Source of the DNA: Prostheceraeus crozeri
Lineage: Eukaryota; Platyhelminthes; Polycladida; Euryleptidae
Reading direction: 5' to 3'
Assembly: GCA_907163375.1 (NCBI GenBank)
Contig: CAJQUW010009247.1
Location: 124,001 to 188,000 of the forward strand
DNA: 64,000 nt
A program made the translations under genes and the position numbers. Position 1 is the stretch's first letter. Each line of letters opens with the position of its first letter. Shown piece by piece: positions 33,346-43,601 of this stretch. The notes under the pieces were generated by a model that worked only from the letters and a program-made list of their open reading frames with translations, searched no databases and was not told where the DNA came from.

Positions 33346-34448
33346 TTAATGAGAAAATGTCTGAAGAATCCTATTACGGCGAGCTAGGCCGTCTCTTCGT
33401 TGGGCACTTGTTCTCGGTGGAGGATTGCTCTCAGGTGTATCATTGTCCACAACTGTTGGTTCAATCGGTATTTCATCATCTGTCGCTGGTTGCGATGACA
33501 TTATTATGTTATGTAATGCAAAACAAGAATTAATAATTCTGGCGGCTTTTTCAGGGCTTCTAACTCGAATGAATTTTAAGCACTGGAACCTATTCTTAAG
33601 AATTCCGAAAGCCCTTTCAACAATCAGACGAGTTCTTCGGAGTGATTTATTGAAGTGCCTCTCAGGAATTGTCATACTCTCTCCTGGTTTGCGAATTTCG
33701 CACATGAGCCAATCCAAGAGCGGATACGCACTGTCTCCTAACAATACGGCATTGGGGAACGGTCGCCATCCATTTTCGAAGCGTCTGAAACAAAAGATAA
33801 TTGAAATTAAAATTCTCTAAATATAAGTATTTTACGATCAATGGCATACCTGTACATTTTTCCTTCGCGGAGAATACGAGCATCATGGAGAGAACCCGGA
33901 AAGTTGGCATTGACATTGCAAAAGAGATAATTAGGACCCGCCACTGCAAGAACATTCAAGGAATGCGTGCCTTTTCTGTCCACGAATTGCCACTCGTTTG
34001 ACACTGGCGTTTGAATTGGGATTAGAGTCCCGTCAATCGCACCGCAGACAGCTGGGAATTGATTCAACAAATGGAAAGCGGATGCAATCCCCATCCTCTC
34101 TGATTCAGAAGATGGCCAACAGACCACATCTTTCAAGTAGATCTCGTTGATCGCATCCGTTACCTTTTCAATGCAAGCATGGACCGCTGCTTTCGAAACC
34201 CCATGAGTATCTCCCACCGAGTAGCAAAAGTCGCCACTAGCGTAAAATCGTAATGCTATTAAAAGTCGATGATGGGGTTGAAGCCCCTGTGAGGAACATC
34301 TCGTGTTTCTTAATTTCGGACCTAGATCCTTTAACAGTTCTTCTACTTCTGTAGCAGAAAAGCGAAACCGTTCCTTAAATTCTCCCGCACATAAGTGAAA
34401 ATTTATTCTCTCACGCTGCCTAGAATGAGGGTTTTCTTCCGACAACAT
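33346..34448 (-). CDS. Harbinger transposase (HARBI1-like, DDE)
   Basis: Two exons on the minus strand: 34448-33850 and 33784-33346, separated by a 65-bp intron (donor GTATGC, acceptor TTGTTTCAG). 599 + 439 = 1038 nt, exactly 346 codons, giving 345 residues; HARBI1-type proteins are about 350. An N-terminal helix-turn-helix region (about 20-115: FRFSATEVEELL, HRLLIALRFYASGDF, VGDTHGVSKAAVHACIEKVT) is followed by the catalytic core: AIDGT (first Asp), GSLHDARI (second Asp) and VERAFGILKNRF (Glu), with GDSAYPLLDWLM between the last two. The triad is present and no stop or frameshift is seen. It nicks at the TIRs and integrates into a 3-bp target. Confidence 0.93.
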
Positions 34449-34708
34449 AGTGAAAATTAGGAGGAATGAAGTTATGACGGAGCTTCTGAGACCCGTTATA
34501 AATCAATCTATTTTGACAAGAAAACAACTTGTCAAATTACATCGGTGAATTGAAACACTTGTTATGATACTATTTACTTGTTATAATTCGCTTGTTATAA
34601 TTTACTTATTAACTTGTTAACTTGTTATGTCCGTGAACAGCGTTACTGTTTACTCATTACTTGTTACTTGTCATAACACTTGTTATACGATCGGTGAATT
34701 GGCCCTAG

Positions 34709-35036
34709 GTCGTTCAAGCCAGCGAGAATCATGTTCGGATATTCCTTTCTTCAGAGCTCGGCCTGTCCTTCCAACATACATGTACATGCATCCACAAGTA
34801 CATTTGAACCTGTATATCACTTGAGAAGGTTCAGGCAGGGGATCTTTGAGGGGAGCCGACGGGACCCGTCTTGTCTTGAGCACAATTATCAGCCTGACTG
34901 ACATGTGCATCTTCAATATATCATTGATCTTCAGCTTCAGATAGGTTGTCGCCTTATCTCCCAAGAATGGAACCTTGTGATCTTCATTATTGATGTTAGC
35001 CATAGGAATCCGACACTCTATAATACTGGAGGACAA
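34709..35036 (-). pseudogene. Penelope-like element, GIY-YIG endonuclease fragment
   Basis: Minus-strand reading: LKDPLPEPSQVIYRFKC, then CGCMYMYVGRTGRALKKGIS and EHDSRWL. This matches the C-terminal GIY-YIG endonuclease of Penelope-like elements (usual form V(I/V)Y-x-F-x-C-x-C...YIGRT-x-R-x-L-x-x-RI-x-EH). An extra residue pair in CMYMYVGRT and absence of the reverse transcriptase upstream show it is a remnant. The Harbinger insertion at 34705 cuts off its 3' side. Confidence 0.75.
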
Positions 35037-35198
35037 GAACGGACATAAACATTGAAAACAATGGAAAATCGTGCTGTCATGACAACGGCTTTCAGCGAAG
35101 TTAGCAGCAGCCTGTCAGTGTACTTCATAAATGCGTGATAGTTATAGTTATTTAGTTATAGGTGGAGACGAAGCCTAGGGTGCGATAACTACCTTATT

Positions 35199-35370
35199 CA
35201 CAGAATTAGACAGGTCGTCTCTTCTTTCCTTTGACTAGAAGGGAAGCATTGGAACCACAGAATTAGACAGGTCGCCTCTTCTTCCGTTTGACTAGAAGGG
35301 AAGCATTGGAACCACAGAATTAGACAGGTCGCCTCTTCTTCCGTTTGACTAGAAGGGAAGCATTGGAACA
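35199..35370. repeat. 57-bp minisatellite, ~3 units
   Basis: CACAGAATTAGACAGGTCG, CCTCTTCTTCCGTTTGACTA and GAAGGGAAGCATTGGAAC recur at 57-bp spacing (GGGAAGCATT at 35241, 35298 and 35355). Units are nearly identical. Confidence 0.9.
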
Positions 35371-36287
35371 TGTAACGTTGGAACATTCTGTGATTCTGTA
35401 ATTCTGTGATTGGAACACGTAACGTTATTGAAATGGCACAATCTCGTGACTAAATACCATAGCAATCGAACAATGAGCAGCCAGTTCAACATTAAGCACG
35501 CCAAATTGTGCAAAGTTTCAGTGACTGTTATCAGCCGGATCACACAGTAAAGAGACACAGTCGATGTCAAGTTCTTCAGAGAAGTTTGTGAACGTTTTCT
35601 TCGTGCGCCTGCTAACTTTTTTGAATAATGATCGGAGGGCCCAGCATCATCGAGAAAACTTTTGCGCAATGATCTGAATTCTTCGAATCTGAAGGAATCG
35701 TGGTGATCGGAGCATTTTGAAGGAATTCAGAGCAATCCGCAAGCGACGCACGACTATTTTTCCTATCTCTGCAAGGTATTAAAAATTTCTTTTTGCCCAC
35801 TTATTAAGTTCCTGCATGTGCCATCTGTTTGAATCAGTTTGCACTTCTAGCAAAGTGATGCGGTTAAACAATCAAATTCTGTAGAACGGTCTCAGCACGC
35901 TGTCATGCATAGGAGAGTACCGATAGAGCGCTAAGTTAGCGCATTCCTTCATGAAATAACGCTACGTAAATTAGACTGAGAACTTCTTTGGACAATAGCA
36001 GTAGACAAAACCGTTGATACTAATTCGATTTCTATGGCTAAAAATATATTGTTATGATAATGGCATGATATAACGATGTGTTGGCTTACCAATTGTTCCA
36101 TTACAGAAAGCTCAAAGTGAACGCTACCTTAGAGTTATCGTTGCACTGTTTATCAAAATATTATAAAGTATTTCGGAACCATTGTAAATATCAATTGTTC
36201 TTTTTCTATGTCCAACATCAACAAGCCGCTATTGTCAATTTCTCGTCTCAGGAACTTAAACAAAACGAAAAGTCGGATATCGTAGAT
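35371..36287. other. No gene recognised
   Basis: 35665-35765 matches the unnamed repeat at 28797-28895. The rest is featureless. Confidence 0.4.
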
Positions 36288-36484
36288 CAGGGGTGCGCAA
36301 CCTTTTACATTTTTCGGCCGCCATTTCGAAGGCCGAAAGAATCACGGCCGCACTCAAAATGTGTGCAAACAACTAGGTCAATAGCCAATCATTTTTATAT
36401 TCCACCACTCAAATTAGCTTTCCCTGATGAATGACGAAGTGAAAATCGCATAGAGGCCTACTTCGCAAAGAATGAGTTAGCAAG

Positions 36485-36520
36485 TTAACCCGCATATGAC
36501 CGACGGTCATTTTTGACCCG
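36485..36520 (+). repeat. piggyBac-like terminal sequence
   Basis: TTAA followed by CCCGCATATGACCGACGGTC and ATTTTTGACC resembles the ends of piggyBac-family elements, which insert at TTAA. No partner end was found nearby. Confidence 0.35.
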
Positions 36521-36629
36521 AAAAGAGTTTAGGCTTAAGGTGTTATTAGCACTTGAAAAGTTGAAAGCAATTTTTTGTAAGGGCAACCGTCATTTGTCGT
36601 TTGCTGCTGTGTTTTCTTGATCACATTTG

Positions 36630-36872
36630 TTACGCAGATTTTCTCTCCTCGCCTTCTAGATTTGTGGTAGAATGAGATTCGTGGCGACAATAGTGTTGTT
36701 TTGCATTATCACTTTTTACGGTCTTAATTACTTCTTCGCAAATGAGACACTTCGCAAGTCCATTTGGTATCGCAGTGACAAAAAATTCAACTTCCCAACT
36801 TTTATTGAATCGGCGGTTTTCTTCGAGCAAGAATCGCTTCCTCTTCAAGGGCGCAGTCATCTTTCGATTCAA
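36630..36872 (-). pseudogene. hAT transposase, N-terminal BED-finger piece
   Basis: The 80-codon reading KRKRFLLEENRRFNKSWEVE, FFVTAIPNGLAKCLIC and NAKQHYCRHESH matches the start of ZBED/GTF2IRD2-type hAT transposases: a basic tail, F-x-x-x-W-E-x-x-(Y/F)-FF, a C-x-x-C pair and H...H ligands of a BED zinc finger. The DDE core and dimerisation domain are absent. Confidence 0.75.
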
Positions 36873-36945
36873 TCCGTTGGTTCACACGAGCACACAACAC
36901 TACCGCTGCAGAAACTGATCTAGCAGGCATCCTTATTCAGGTCAT

Positions 36946-38077
36946 GGACTTGAAGCTAACACCCGCGAACAATTCGAGCAAACTACAATTGTCTCCTTTG
37001 TTTCTTTTAGCTGATGACTCTAGCCATGAATGCACATGAATGTAACTTCCCAAAAATATTCTATTCATGAGTTATCGAACTGCTTGAACGCCTTCATCGC
37101 GCCTGCTTTTCCAAGCAGCATGGGCATAAAGGTGTTCGACAGTTACAAGGTGACTAGTATGCTACTATAGTTACGATTGTTATTCGGCTGCCTTGAACAT
37201 GTGCAATGAACTTGCAATATACATGTACAATATTCTTTTTCAATTACTTCTCATTGTCCGGCCGAATAACAATCGTAAGATGCGCAGAATGGAACCCAAA
37301 TTCAATGTAAGTAGAGAAATGACACAATGATTTGAAATCATAATTTTGATAAGATTAATGAATCTTCCTTGATATTCTTGTCTTCACTATCTACGGTGAC
37401 CTAAAGCCGAAAAAAGTAGAAATATGACACTGTCTAATTAAAATTATACAATATCATCATCATACCATGAGCTGATATGCATGTATTCTTGTCAACCTCA
37501 ATAGAAGAATGAAATCCTGTAAGAGAAACCTTCTGCAAAATGCTGTAGAATGCAAAATGTAGAATACTGTAAACAAGCATATTTACAGATGTCTTGAGAG
37601 TGTTTGTTTATTCTGTGAGCTAACTTCTTCCTAGTCATAGTTCTAGACTGGTCAATTGTCTCGAAGTTTAACTTTCATGCTTTAATATTGACAGACTTCG
37701 ATCAACATCCACCGACCAACTTCAAACAGGTAGATGACGAATTCAAAAATTACATTGGTAGGGTGTATAATAGCATTCAAAAAGGATAGAAATCCTACAT
37801 CGTAAAGTATCTAAGAAATACAAAAATGTGACAGGTATGCTGCATTTTACAAAAAGCAATTACTGTAGAATTGGACCTTTGTGGATATTAAAGATATGAA
37901 ACAATATAAAAATATAAACGTTTTAAGTAACATAATGTGACTTATGAGTGGGTGATTCAGGAAAATTCAAAGTTACGCATCAGAATTGTAAGAAGACTTA
38001 TCAAATGAAAAGGAAATCTCTGTATAGCAGCGATACTTTCGAATCTTATTTTGAATACAATGTCTTGGCTATTTTTC
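36946..38077. other. No gene recognised
   Basis: Contains a 16-bp perfect inverted repeat, ACGATTGTTATTCGGC at 37171-37186 and its inverse near 37261-37276. Otherwise nothing supportable. Confidence 0.4.
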
Positions 38078-38710
38078 ATTTTATGAATGTAGTTGGAAGG
38101 AGCCAATATTGAAAGATGGTGGTTTTAGTTTCTTTTTTGCTATTTTTTGCAATTAATTTCAGTTAACAGCCGTTAACTATCTTGAGGTAAAAAGGAAGAA
38201 AATTATGGTCCAGTAAAAAATTTAAAATTCACACCGATGTCTATGTCATAATAACATATAAACTGAATACAAAAGAGGGGAAGGGCTATAAACAGGTAGT
38301 ATTGGGTCACATAGTACCAACAGCATCTTAATGATGACCTGACTGGATATGTAGATCTTTTATTTTTATACTTGTATGTCCATGTACTTATATTTCAAAC
38401 CTATGTATTACTAATTCATTTCTCTGTCCTTTGTTTTCATATCTAGTCAGATCATCAATAAGATGCTGTTGGTACTATGTAGCCCAATACTACCTGTTTA
38501 TAGCCCTGCCCCTCTTTTGTATTCAGTTTATATGTTATTATGACATAGACATCGGTGTGAATTTTAAATTTTTTACTGGACCATAATTTCCTTCCTTTTT
38601 ACCTGAAGATAGTTAACGGCTGTTAACTGAAATTAATTGTAAGAAATAACAAAAATAAAATGAAACCACCATCTTTCAATACTGGCTCTTTCCAACTACA
38701 TTCATAAAAT
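38078..38710. mobile_element. Foldback element with ~265-bp arms
   Basis: The left arm (38078 to about 38346) and right arm (about 38440-38710) are nearly complementary throughout, from ATTTTATGAATGTAGTTGG at the tip to AAGATGCTGTTGGTACTATG at the inner edge. The loop is about 95 bp. No open frame and no clear target duplication. Confidence 0.85.
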
Positions 38711-38806
38711 TGGAATCTTATATTGGCCTCGCCTTTGTCAATAGCTAAAATCATGGTGGTGAAGCACGTGCCATGACATTTATAAAGATGCTTGTTCGCT
38801 GTTGTA

Positions 38807-39525
38807 GTTCAGCAGCCACAGCGAACTTCTGCATGGAACGAGGCCGAAAATGAGACTTTCGAAGATTGATGTACATCCTATGCCTACTAAGAATCTATGC
38901 GTCTGTATAGTTCTAGTTCGTTGGTCTTCTTGTTAGACCGCGACAATTAAAGAAAAACACATGTGGGAATCAGATAGCAGTTTTTGGTTAAAGTAAATCT
39001 CTGTTTTCTTTTATTTAGTGAATAGCGATAGGTCTCTACAGAACCATATTTTTTGACATGAAATGTCTTCAGGTCATTTCCTATGATGTGTGCGTGTGTT
39101 ATTATCATGCTTCTACAAGAGCGCTAAATGTGGTCAAATGTGAATTAAATTGCTCAAAATACTTTTGTTTGTCGACATTAGAAGGTTTGCCAAATCTGAA
39201 TGTGTTTAGCTTCAAAGACAGTGTTGCATGAGCATCATAAGAAGTGACCTGAAGACATTCCGTGTCAAAAATTGTCTTAGGGCCTAGAATGTTTCACTTA
39301 ATGAGAGAAAACATAGAAAATCCCATTTTGCTGAGAAAAGAAAATCTGAAATCTGTATCCCATTGCATTAATATATGTTCTTCCTTGATCCTCTCTGACA
39401 TAGAGAGGAACTGATTAGAACTCGGCAGACGCGCAGATTCGTTTTTAGGCAAAGAGTGTACATCTCTCTGTCAAAGTCTCATTTTCAGCCCTGTTCCCTG
39501 CAGACACTCGACCTGGACGCCGGAC
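38807..39525. mobile_element. Foldback family, second full copy with TA flanks
   Basis: Ends GTTCAGCAGCCACAGCGA on the left and, inverted, GTCCGGCGTCCAGGTCGAG on the right, flanked by TA at 38805-38806 and 39526-39527. The same inner stem TGTCTTCAGGTCATTTC as at 30716-31376. It is more diverged than that copy. Confidence 0.7.
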
Positions 39526-39527
39526 TA

Positions 39528-40248
39528 TTGAATCTATATTTTGCATGTGCTACTTGAGACGAATATGAAGATATCTTACAATGTAGAATCCGTTGCAGAA
39601 TTGCAATCTATTTTATAATCCATGTTTTTACGACGGCAGAGACTTTCGTCGGTCATTGCCTGATAACTTGGTCCTCAATGCGTGCTGCGCGTGAGTCTGA
39701 TGACAATCTTCTAAGCATACACAGATTTCGCTGCTTGCTTCATGCATACGATATACGATATACCCTATATATGATGCGTTCTGTAGGAAGCAAGTTTTTT
39801 TAGGAAAGTTGAGAACACTGATGGAACAGCACCGAATTTCAGTAGTTTTCGCTTTGGGATTGAGTCTTTCTCAGGATTTTGAGACATATTAGAGTCATTT
39901 CTCTGATTAAGAAAATCACCATCAACGAACTAATTGGAGTATAGCTGACTGAGAGGAAAATCGTTCCGATTTTTGCCACTCAACCATTTCTCTAAAATGC
40001 ATGGATCTTTCGGAAATCGATGGAAAGCAATTGCATTGTCAGTGAAATTCGATGAGGCAGAACCACCATCACAGCCCACTGCTACGCACTTGTCAACAAT
40101 TTCTGCGATGTTCTACTGATCGTGTTTGTTATCAAAGCAATGTTTCTGATATTAAACTATGCCAGATTATCTTGTAATGTATTTCTGCTATCTACAGATT
40201 TGGTTAAATTTCATAGCCATCCCTATCCCTGGATAAAGTATACCAGAT
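39528..40248. other. No gene recognised
   Basis: Nothing supportable in this stretch. Confidence 0.4.
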
Positions 40249-41800
40249 TATTACATAATTGTAGAATCGTATTCAGAATGGACAGAAAAAAAGCTTATCT
40301 GTATTAAGGATATCCACCGCAAACATTAGTTTTAAGTATAAAAATTATTGATGAGCAAAACACAAAACTACACAGTGCATTGGAATCTAAACCAGACAGT
40401 TAATTTGAATCCCAAAACAAGTTGATGTTTAAACATCCCTCATCAGCTGCATACATACAAACGCTGAGTATCAGACAGTTTCATTGATTTCGGTAACATA
40501 ATATCACAGACATATTTTTAATAATAACATATATTTGAAACTCTTTATATCCGGCAAAAGAAGAGAATTTTCCTTCACAATCCAACGGAAACAGAAATAC
40601 CAATTAGAAAAGCGCAATTAATTACTTTTACCTATCAGTAAACATAAAGGCTCTCCATACCACTCAAAAACAGGATTAGCAGACAGACAGCATCATACCA
40701 AGCACACGTTAGCATTCAAAAATGGGCGCAAAATCAACTGGGACGAGCTTGAATATCTCAGTCACACCTGCGTAGTTTACGCAACTTACAGCTGTAATTG
40801 ATTATGTTGCGAGAGAAATCACAGTCACTCCTGTATTTAATGGCCAAAATCAGTTGATGTTTTAACATCCCTCATCAGCTACATAGAAAAGGTAACTATC
40901 AGACAGTCTCATTGATTTTGCTAACATAATATTGCAGGAATATTTCAAAAAATAACATGTATTTGAATCTTATTATATCACACAAGAAATGATAATTGCC
41001 ATCAAGACTGTCCAGCGTAATAAAATACCAATAAGAAAAGCATTATGAATTGGTTTCACCTTTCAGTAAACTTGAAAGCACTCCATACCATTCATGAAAT
41101 AGGATTAACTTACAGACAGCATCATAACGAGCAAACCCCAACATTAAATAACGGTGACAAAATCAACATGGACGTGATTGAATGTCTCAGTCCCACTTGA
41201 GTAGCTTTCGCTCACAATCATCAACAAGAAAGGCGGTAATATGTGGACGACTCGATATGAAAAGACTAAATAGAAAAGGATGTTGTAAGGGATAGAAAAG
41301 AAACATAGCTTCATTAAAAAGATACATAAAGAATCAATTTTCTATAATAATTATTGATGAGCAAAATCTAAAACCAGACAGTCAATTTGAATCTCAAAAC
41401 AAGTTGATGTTTAAACATCCCTCATCAGCTACATACTAACTCTAACTATTAGACAGTCTCATTGATTTTGGTAACATAATATCCCAGACATATTTCAAAT
41501 AGCAATATTTGAAACGCTTTCTATCAGACGAAACAAGAGAATTTTGTTCGACAATCAAACGAAACCAAAAATACCAACTAGAAAAGCGTAATTTATTACA
41601 TTTACCTATCAGTAAACATAAAAGCTCTCCATACCAATCAAAAACAGGATTAACAGACAAACAGCATCATACCGAACAAACTCTAACATTCAAAAATTGC
41701 GGCAAAATCAACTTGGACGGGCTTGAATATCTCAGTCCCACTTGCGTAGTTTACGCAACTTACTGCTAGTTATTACATAGTTGTAGAATCGTATTCAGAA
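40249..41800. repeat. Three diverged head-to-tail copies of a ~370-bp unit
   Basis: Each copy opens with GTTGATGTTTAAACATCCCT (a palindrome) and CATCAGC (about 40427, 40850 and 41400) and proceeds through CAGACAGT(T/C)TCATTGATTT to a stretch reading KTGL(A/T)D, HHT-x-(H/Q)TL-x-FKN and LEYLS in copies 1 and 3. That reading resembles the tail of Penelope-like endonuclease domains, which often occur as partial tandem copies. Flanking words (GTAGAATCGTATTCAGAAT at 40261 and 41781) are duplicated as well. Copy 2 is too decayed to read. Confidence 0.6.
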
Positions 41801-41922
41801 TCCCTTCTATATTCGATAAACTTTATTCCCGGGGAACTTTATATAACATAGAAATGTGAGTACAGGAACATTTAACCCATAGAAATATAAAATAAAGATA
41901 AATAGTCAAGAAAGGAAGCAAG

Positions 41923-43028
41923 TTAAAATTCAACTGATGCACTACTGCCATCTGGTCGGGTAATGACCATTTTCCTTGGGGTCATCTCCAAAGTCTGGCA
42001 CGCTTGCACTAGCTCTGCACTCAACGAGCTACTTGAGTTTGTGCGCATGTCAACTTGTATACTGGTGCAGGCCTCATTTGCGATGGATCCAGTAAGAATG
42101 TTGGATGCAACTCTCAAGCGCTTATCACTTACGCAGTTGTAAGATGTTACACAGTCTGATCGATGACCGGTGATCTTTTTCGCAAGATCTTTATCCCCAG
42201 TCGCATCGATGATGCGAGTTACCGCCGTGCGACGACCACTCTGGTTGGTGAAATTCGTTTCTTCCTCGCCGGCTGCCTCCATAAGATTTTTGATTGTAGA
42301 GTCAAGTGTATTATGCCCGACGGGAGTGTTCATGTACCACTGGAAATTGCAATAATTCGGTACTGGCTGAAGGAAAAGGGCGTTGGTAGAACAGGGAGAA
42401 GGGCGTAGAGAAATCAGCTTTTCAAAAAGCTTCACGGGACAGCGATTGGGATTTTCAGCTGGCCAGATTTTGACAACCTTCGGCTCTGATGATCCCTCAT
42501 CCCATTCTTAAACGTTTTGGAATACTATTCCGTGAACTCAAGGATTCTTATCCCATCAACTGACCGCAGGGCTAATGAGCCTCTAGGTCCAATTGTCAGT
42601 GACCGCAGTTCTCTGCCACCCCTTAATCCGCAATTTATTGAAAGCAGATATAGCAATGTGCGGTTTAAAGTCTTTGGATTCCTGCAGCCTAAATATCCGC
42701 GATTCCACAAGTTGTCCTCTTGATCGGCATCGATCGCAGAAGCCCGCTTTCTGTGTTTGTTGACCCATCGCTCAGATGTTTCCTTCATAGCGGAGTCGAG
42801 GGCACGGCTAGCGCCAGAAAATTCAGTGCTTTTCCATAGATTCCATGACTTTTTCAAGAAGTTGCTTAGGTAGTAGGAAATACCACTAAACAAACACCGC
42901 AAAGAGTCACTAGGATATCGGTCGCCATTTCTCTTTCTGGCTTCGAAGAAGAGCTGTAAGGTATCACTCAAAGTGCATTTTGTCATCACTTCAAGCGTTG
43001 CTTCCCCATCGTCTGACAGAAGGAGCAA
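41923..43028 (-). pseudogene. Crypton-type tyrosine recombinase, decayed
   Basis: The N-terminal half (43028-42525, 167 codons) contains ISYYLSNFLKKSWNLWK, ALDSAMKETSERWVNK, NLWNRGYLGCRNPKTLNRTL and NCGLRGGRELRSL, the DUF3504 signature shared with KIAA1958 and ZMYM proteins; the Arg in GLRGG fits the first catalytic arginine. The second half (42435-41923) has RRTAVTRI, KKITGHRSDCVTSYN, where HR and the following Tyr fit the C-terminal H/R and nucleophile region. One stop and one frameshift lie between them (about 42440-42525), with DEGSSEPKVVKIWPAENPNR readable in the linker. Cryptons integrate with this enzyme rather than a DDE transposase. A further N-terminal frame at 43046-43288 may belong to it. 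Confidence 0.8.
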
Positions 43029-43319
43029 ATCAGTCGAATTTGATTCTATGTTATAGAATTCTGGATCTCATTACTGGTCATTGGCTCTCCGTGTCTGAAG
43101 TCGATATTGAAATCTTCACTTAGTAATTCATCCAATTCATAATTGAAATCATCGATAACATTGTGGAACGAATTCATTTTACCACAACTTAAGAGGTAAG
43201 GATCATAGAATTGTCCCTTATCGTAAAGCATGAATTTAAAATTCAAAAGTATTACAGGGCAAATTCTTGTAAAGAGGGATTTTATCACGGATATCTAGAG
43301 TTCTACTTCATGGGTAATA

Positions 43320-43495
43320 ATCTGGCATACTTTATAACGGATAGAGGATGGCTGTACGATTCTCTAGGACATAGCTCGTGAAATTACTTGATGAATCCCT
43401 CGGGCTAAAGCCCTCGGGATTTATCAATTAATTTCCCTCTCTATATCCCAGAGAATCGTACAGACATCCTCTATCCATTACAAAGCGGGTCAGGT
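43320..43495. repeat. Palindromic MITE-like repeat
   Basis: ATAACGGATAGAGGATGGCT and GTACGATTCTCT are answered by AGAGAATCGTACAGACATCC and TCTATCCATTAC, arms of about 45 bp. The outer sequence TCTGGCATACTTTATAACGG recurs at 46941 (TCTGGCATAGTTTAAAACGG), indicating a dispersed family. Confidence 0.6.
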
Positions 43496-43551
43496 TAACA
43501 AAAATAGACATTTTTCTGTAATCAAAAAACTAATAATTTCTTGCAATGACA

Positions 43552-43601
43552 CAGGGACTACTAAGATATCTACATACAAGTAGATAACTTAGTAGTCCCT
43601 G
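43552..43601. repeat. Short hairpin, 22-bp arms
   Basis: CAGGGACTACTAAG then A and TATCTAC, a 6-nt loop, then GTAGATA, A and CTTAGTAGTCCCTG: 21 of 22 pairs with a single central A-A mismatch. The geometry is similar to a microRNA precursor, though a MITE origin is equally possible. Confidence 0.8.

Larger units (their letters stand above)
31383..34705. mobile_element. PIF/Harbinger transposon, apparently complete
   Basis: A 3323-bp element. Its TIR starts GGGCCAATTCACCGATCGTA at both ends and continues TAACAAGTGTTATGACAAGTAA. TAG is duplicated at 31380-31382 and 34706-34708 (3-bp duplications are usual for this superfamily). Many ACTTGTTAT words crowd the subterminal regions and may be binding sites for the element proteins. 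It carries the two genes expected of the group: a Myb/SANT-like DNA-binding protein on the plus strand and a DDE transposase on the minus strand, convergent and about 390 bp apart. Both read without stop or frameshift when their introns are removed. Confidence 0.92.
36288..36945. mobile_element. hAT element remnant (internally deleted)
   Basis: CAGGGGTGCGCAACCTTTTA at 36288 is a typical hAT terminal sequence. About 340 bp further in, the minus strand encodes the N-terminal BED region of a hAT transposase. Since that region belongs near the opposite end, the central and C-terminal transposase is missing. No right terminal repeat or 8-bp duplication was found, so the right limit is approximate. 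Confidence 0.55.
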
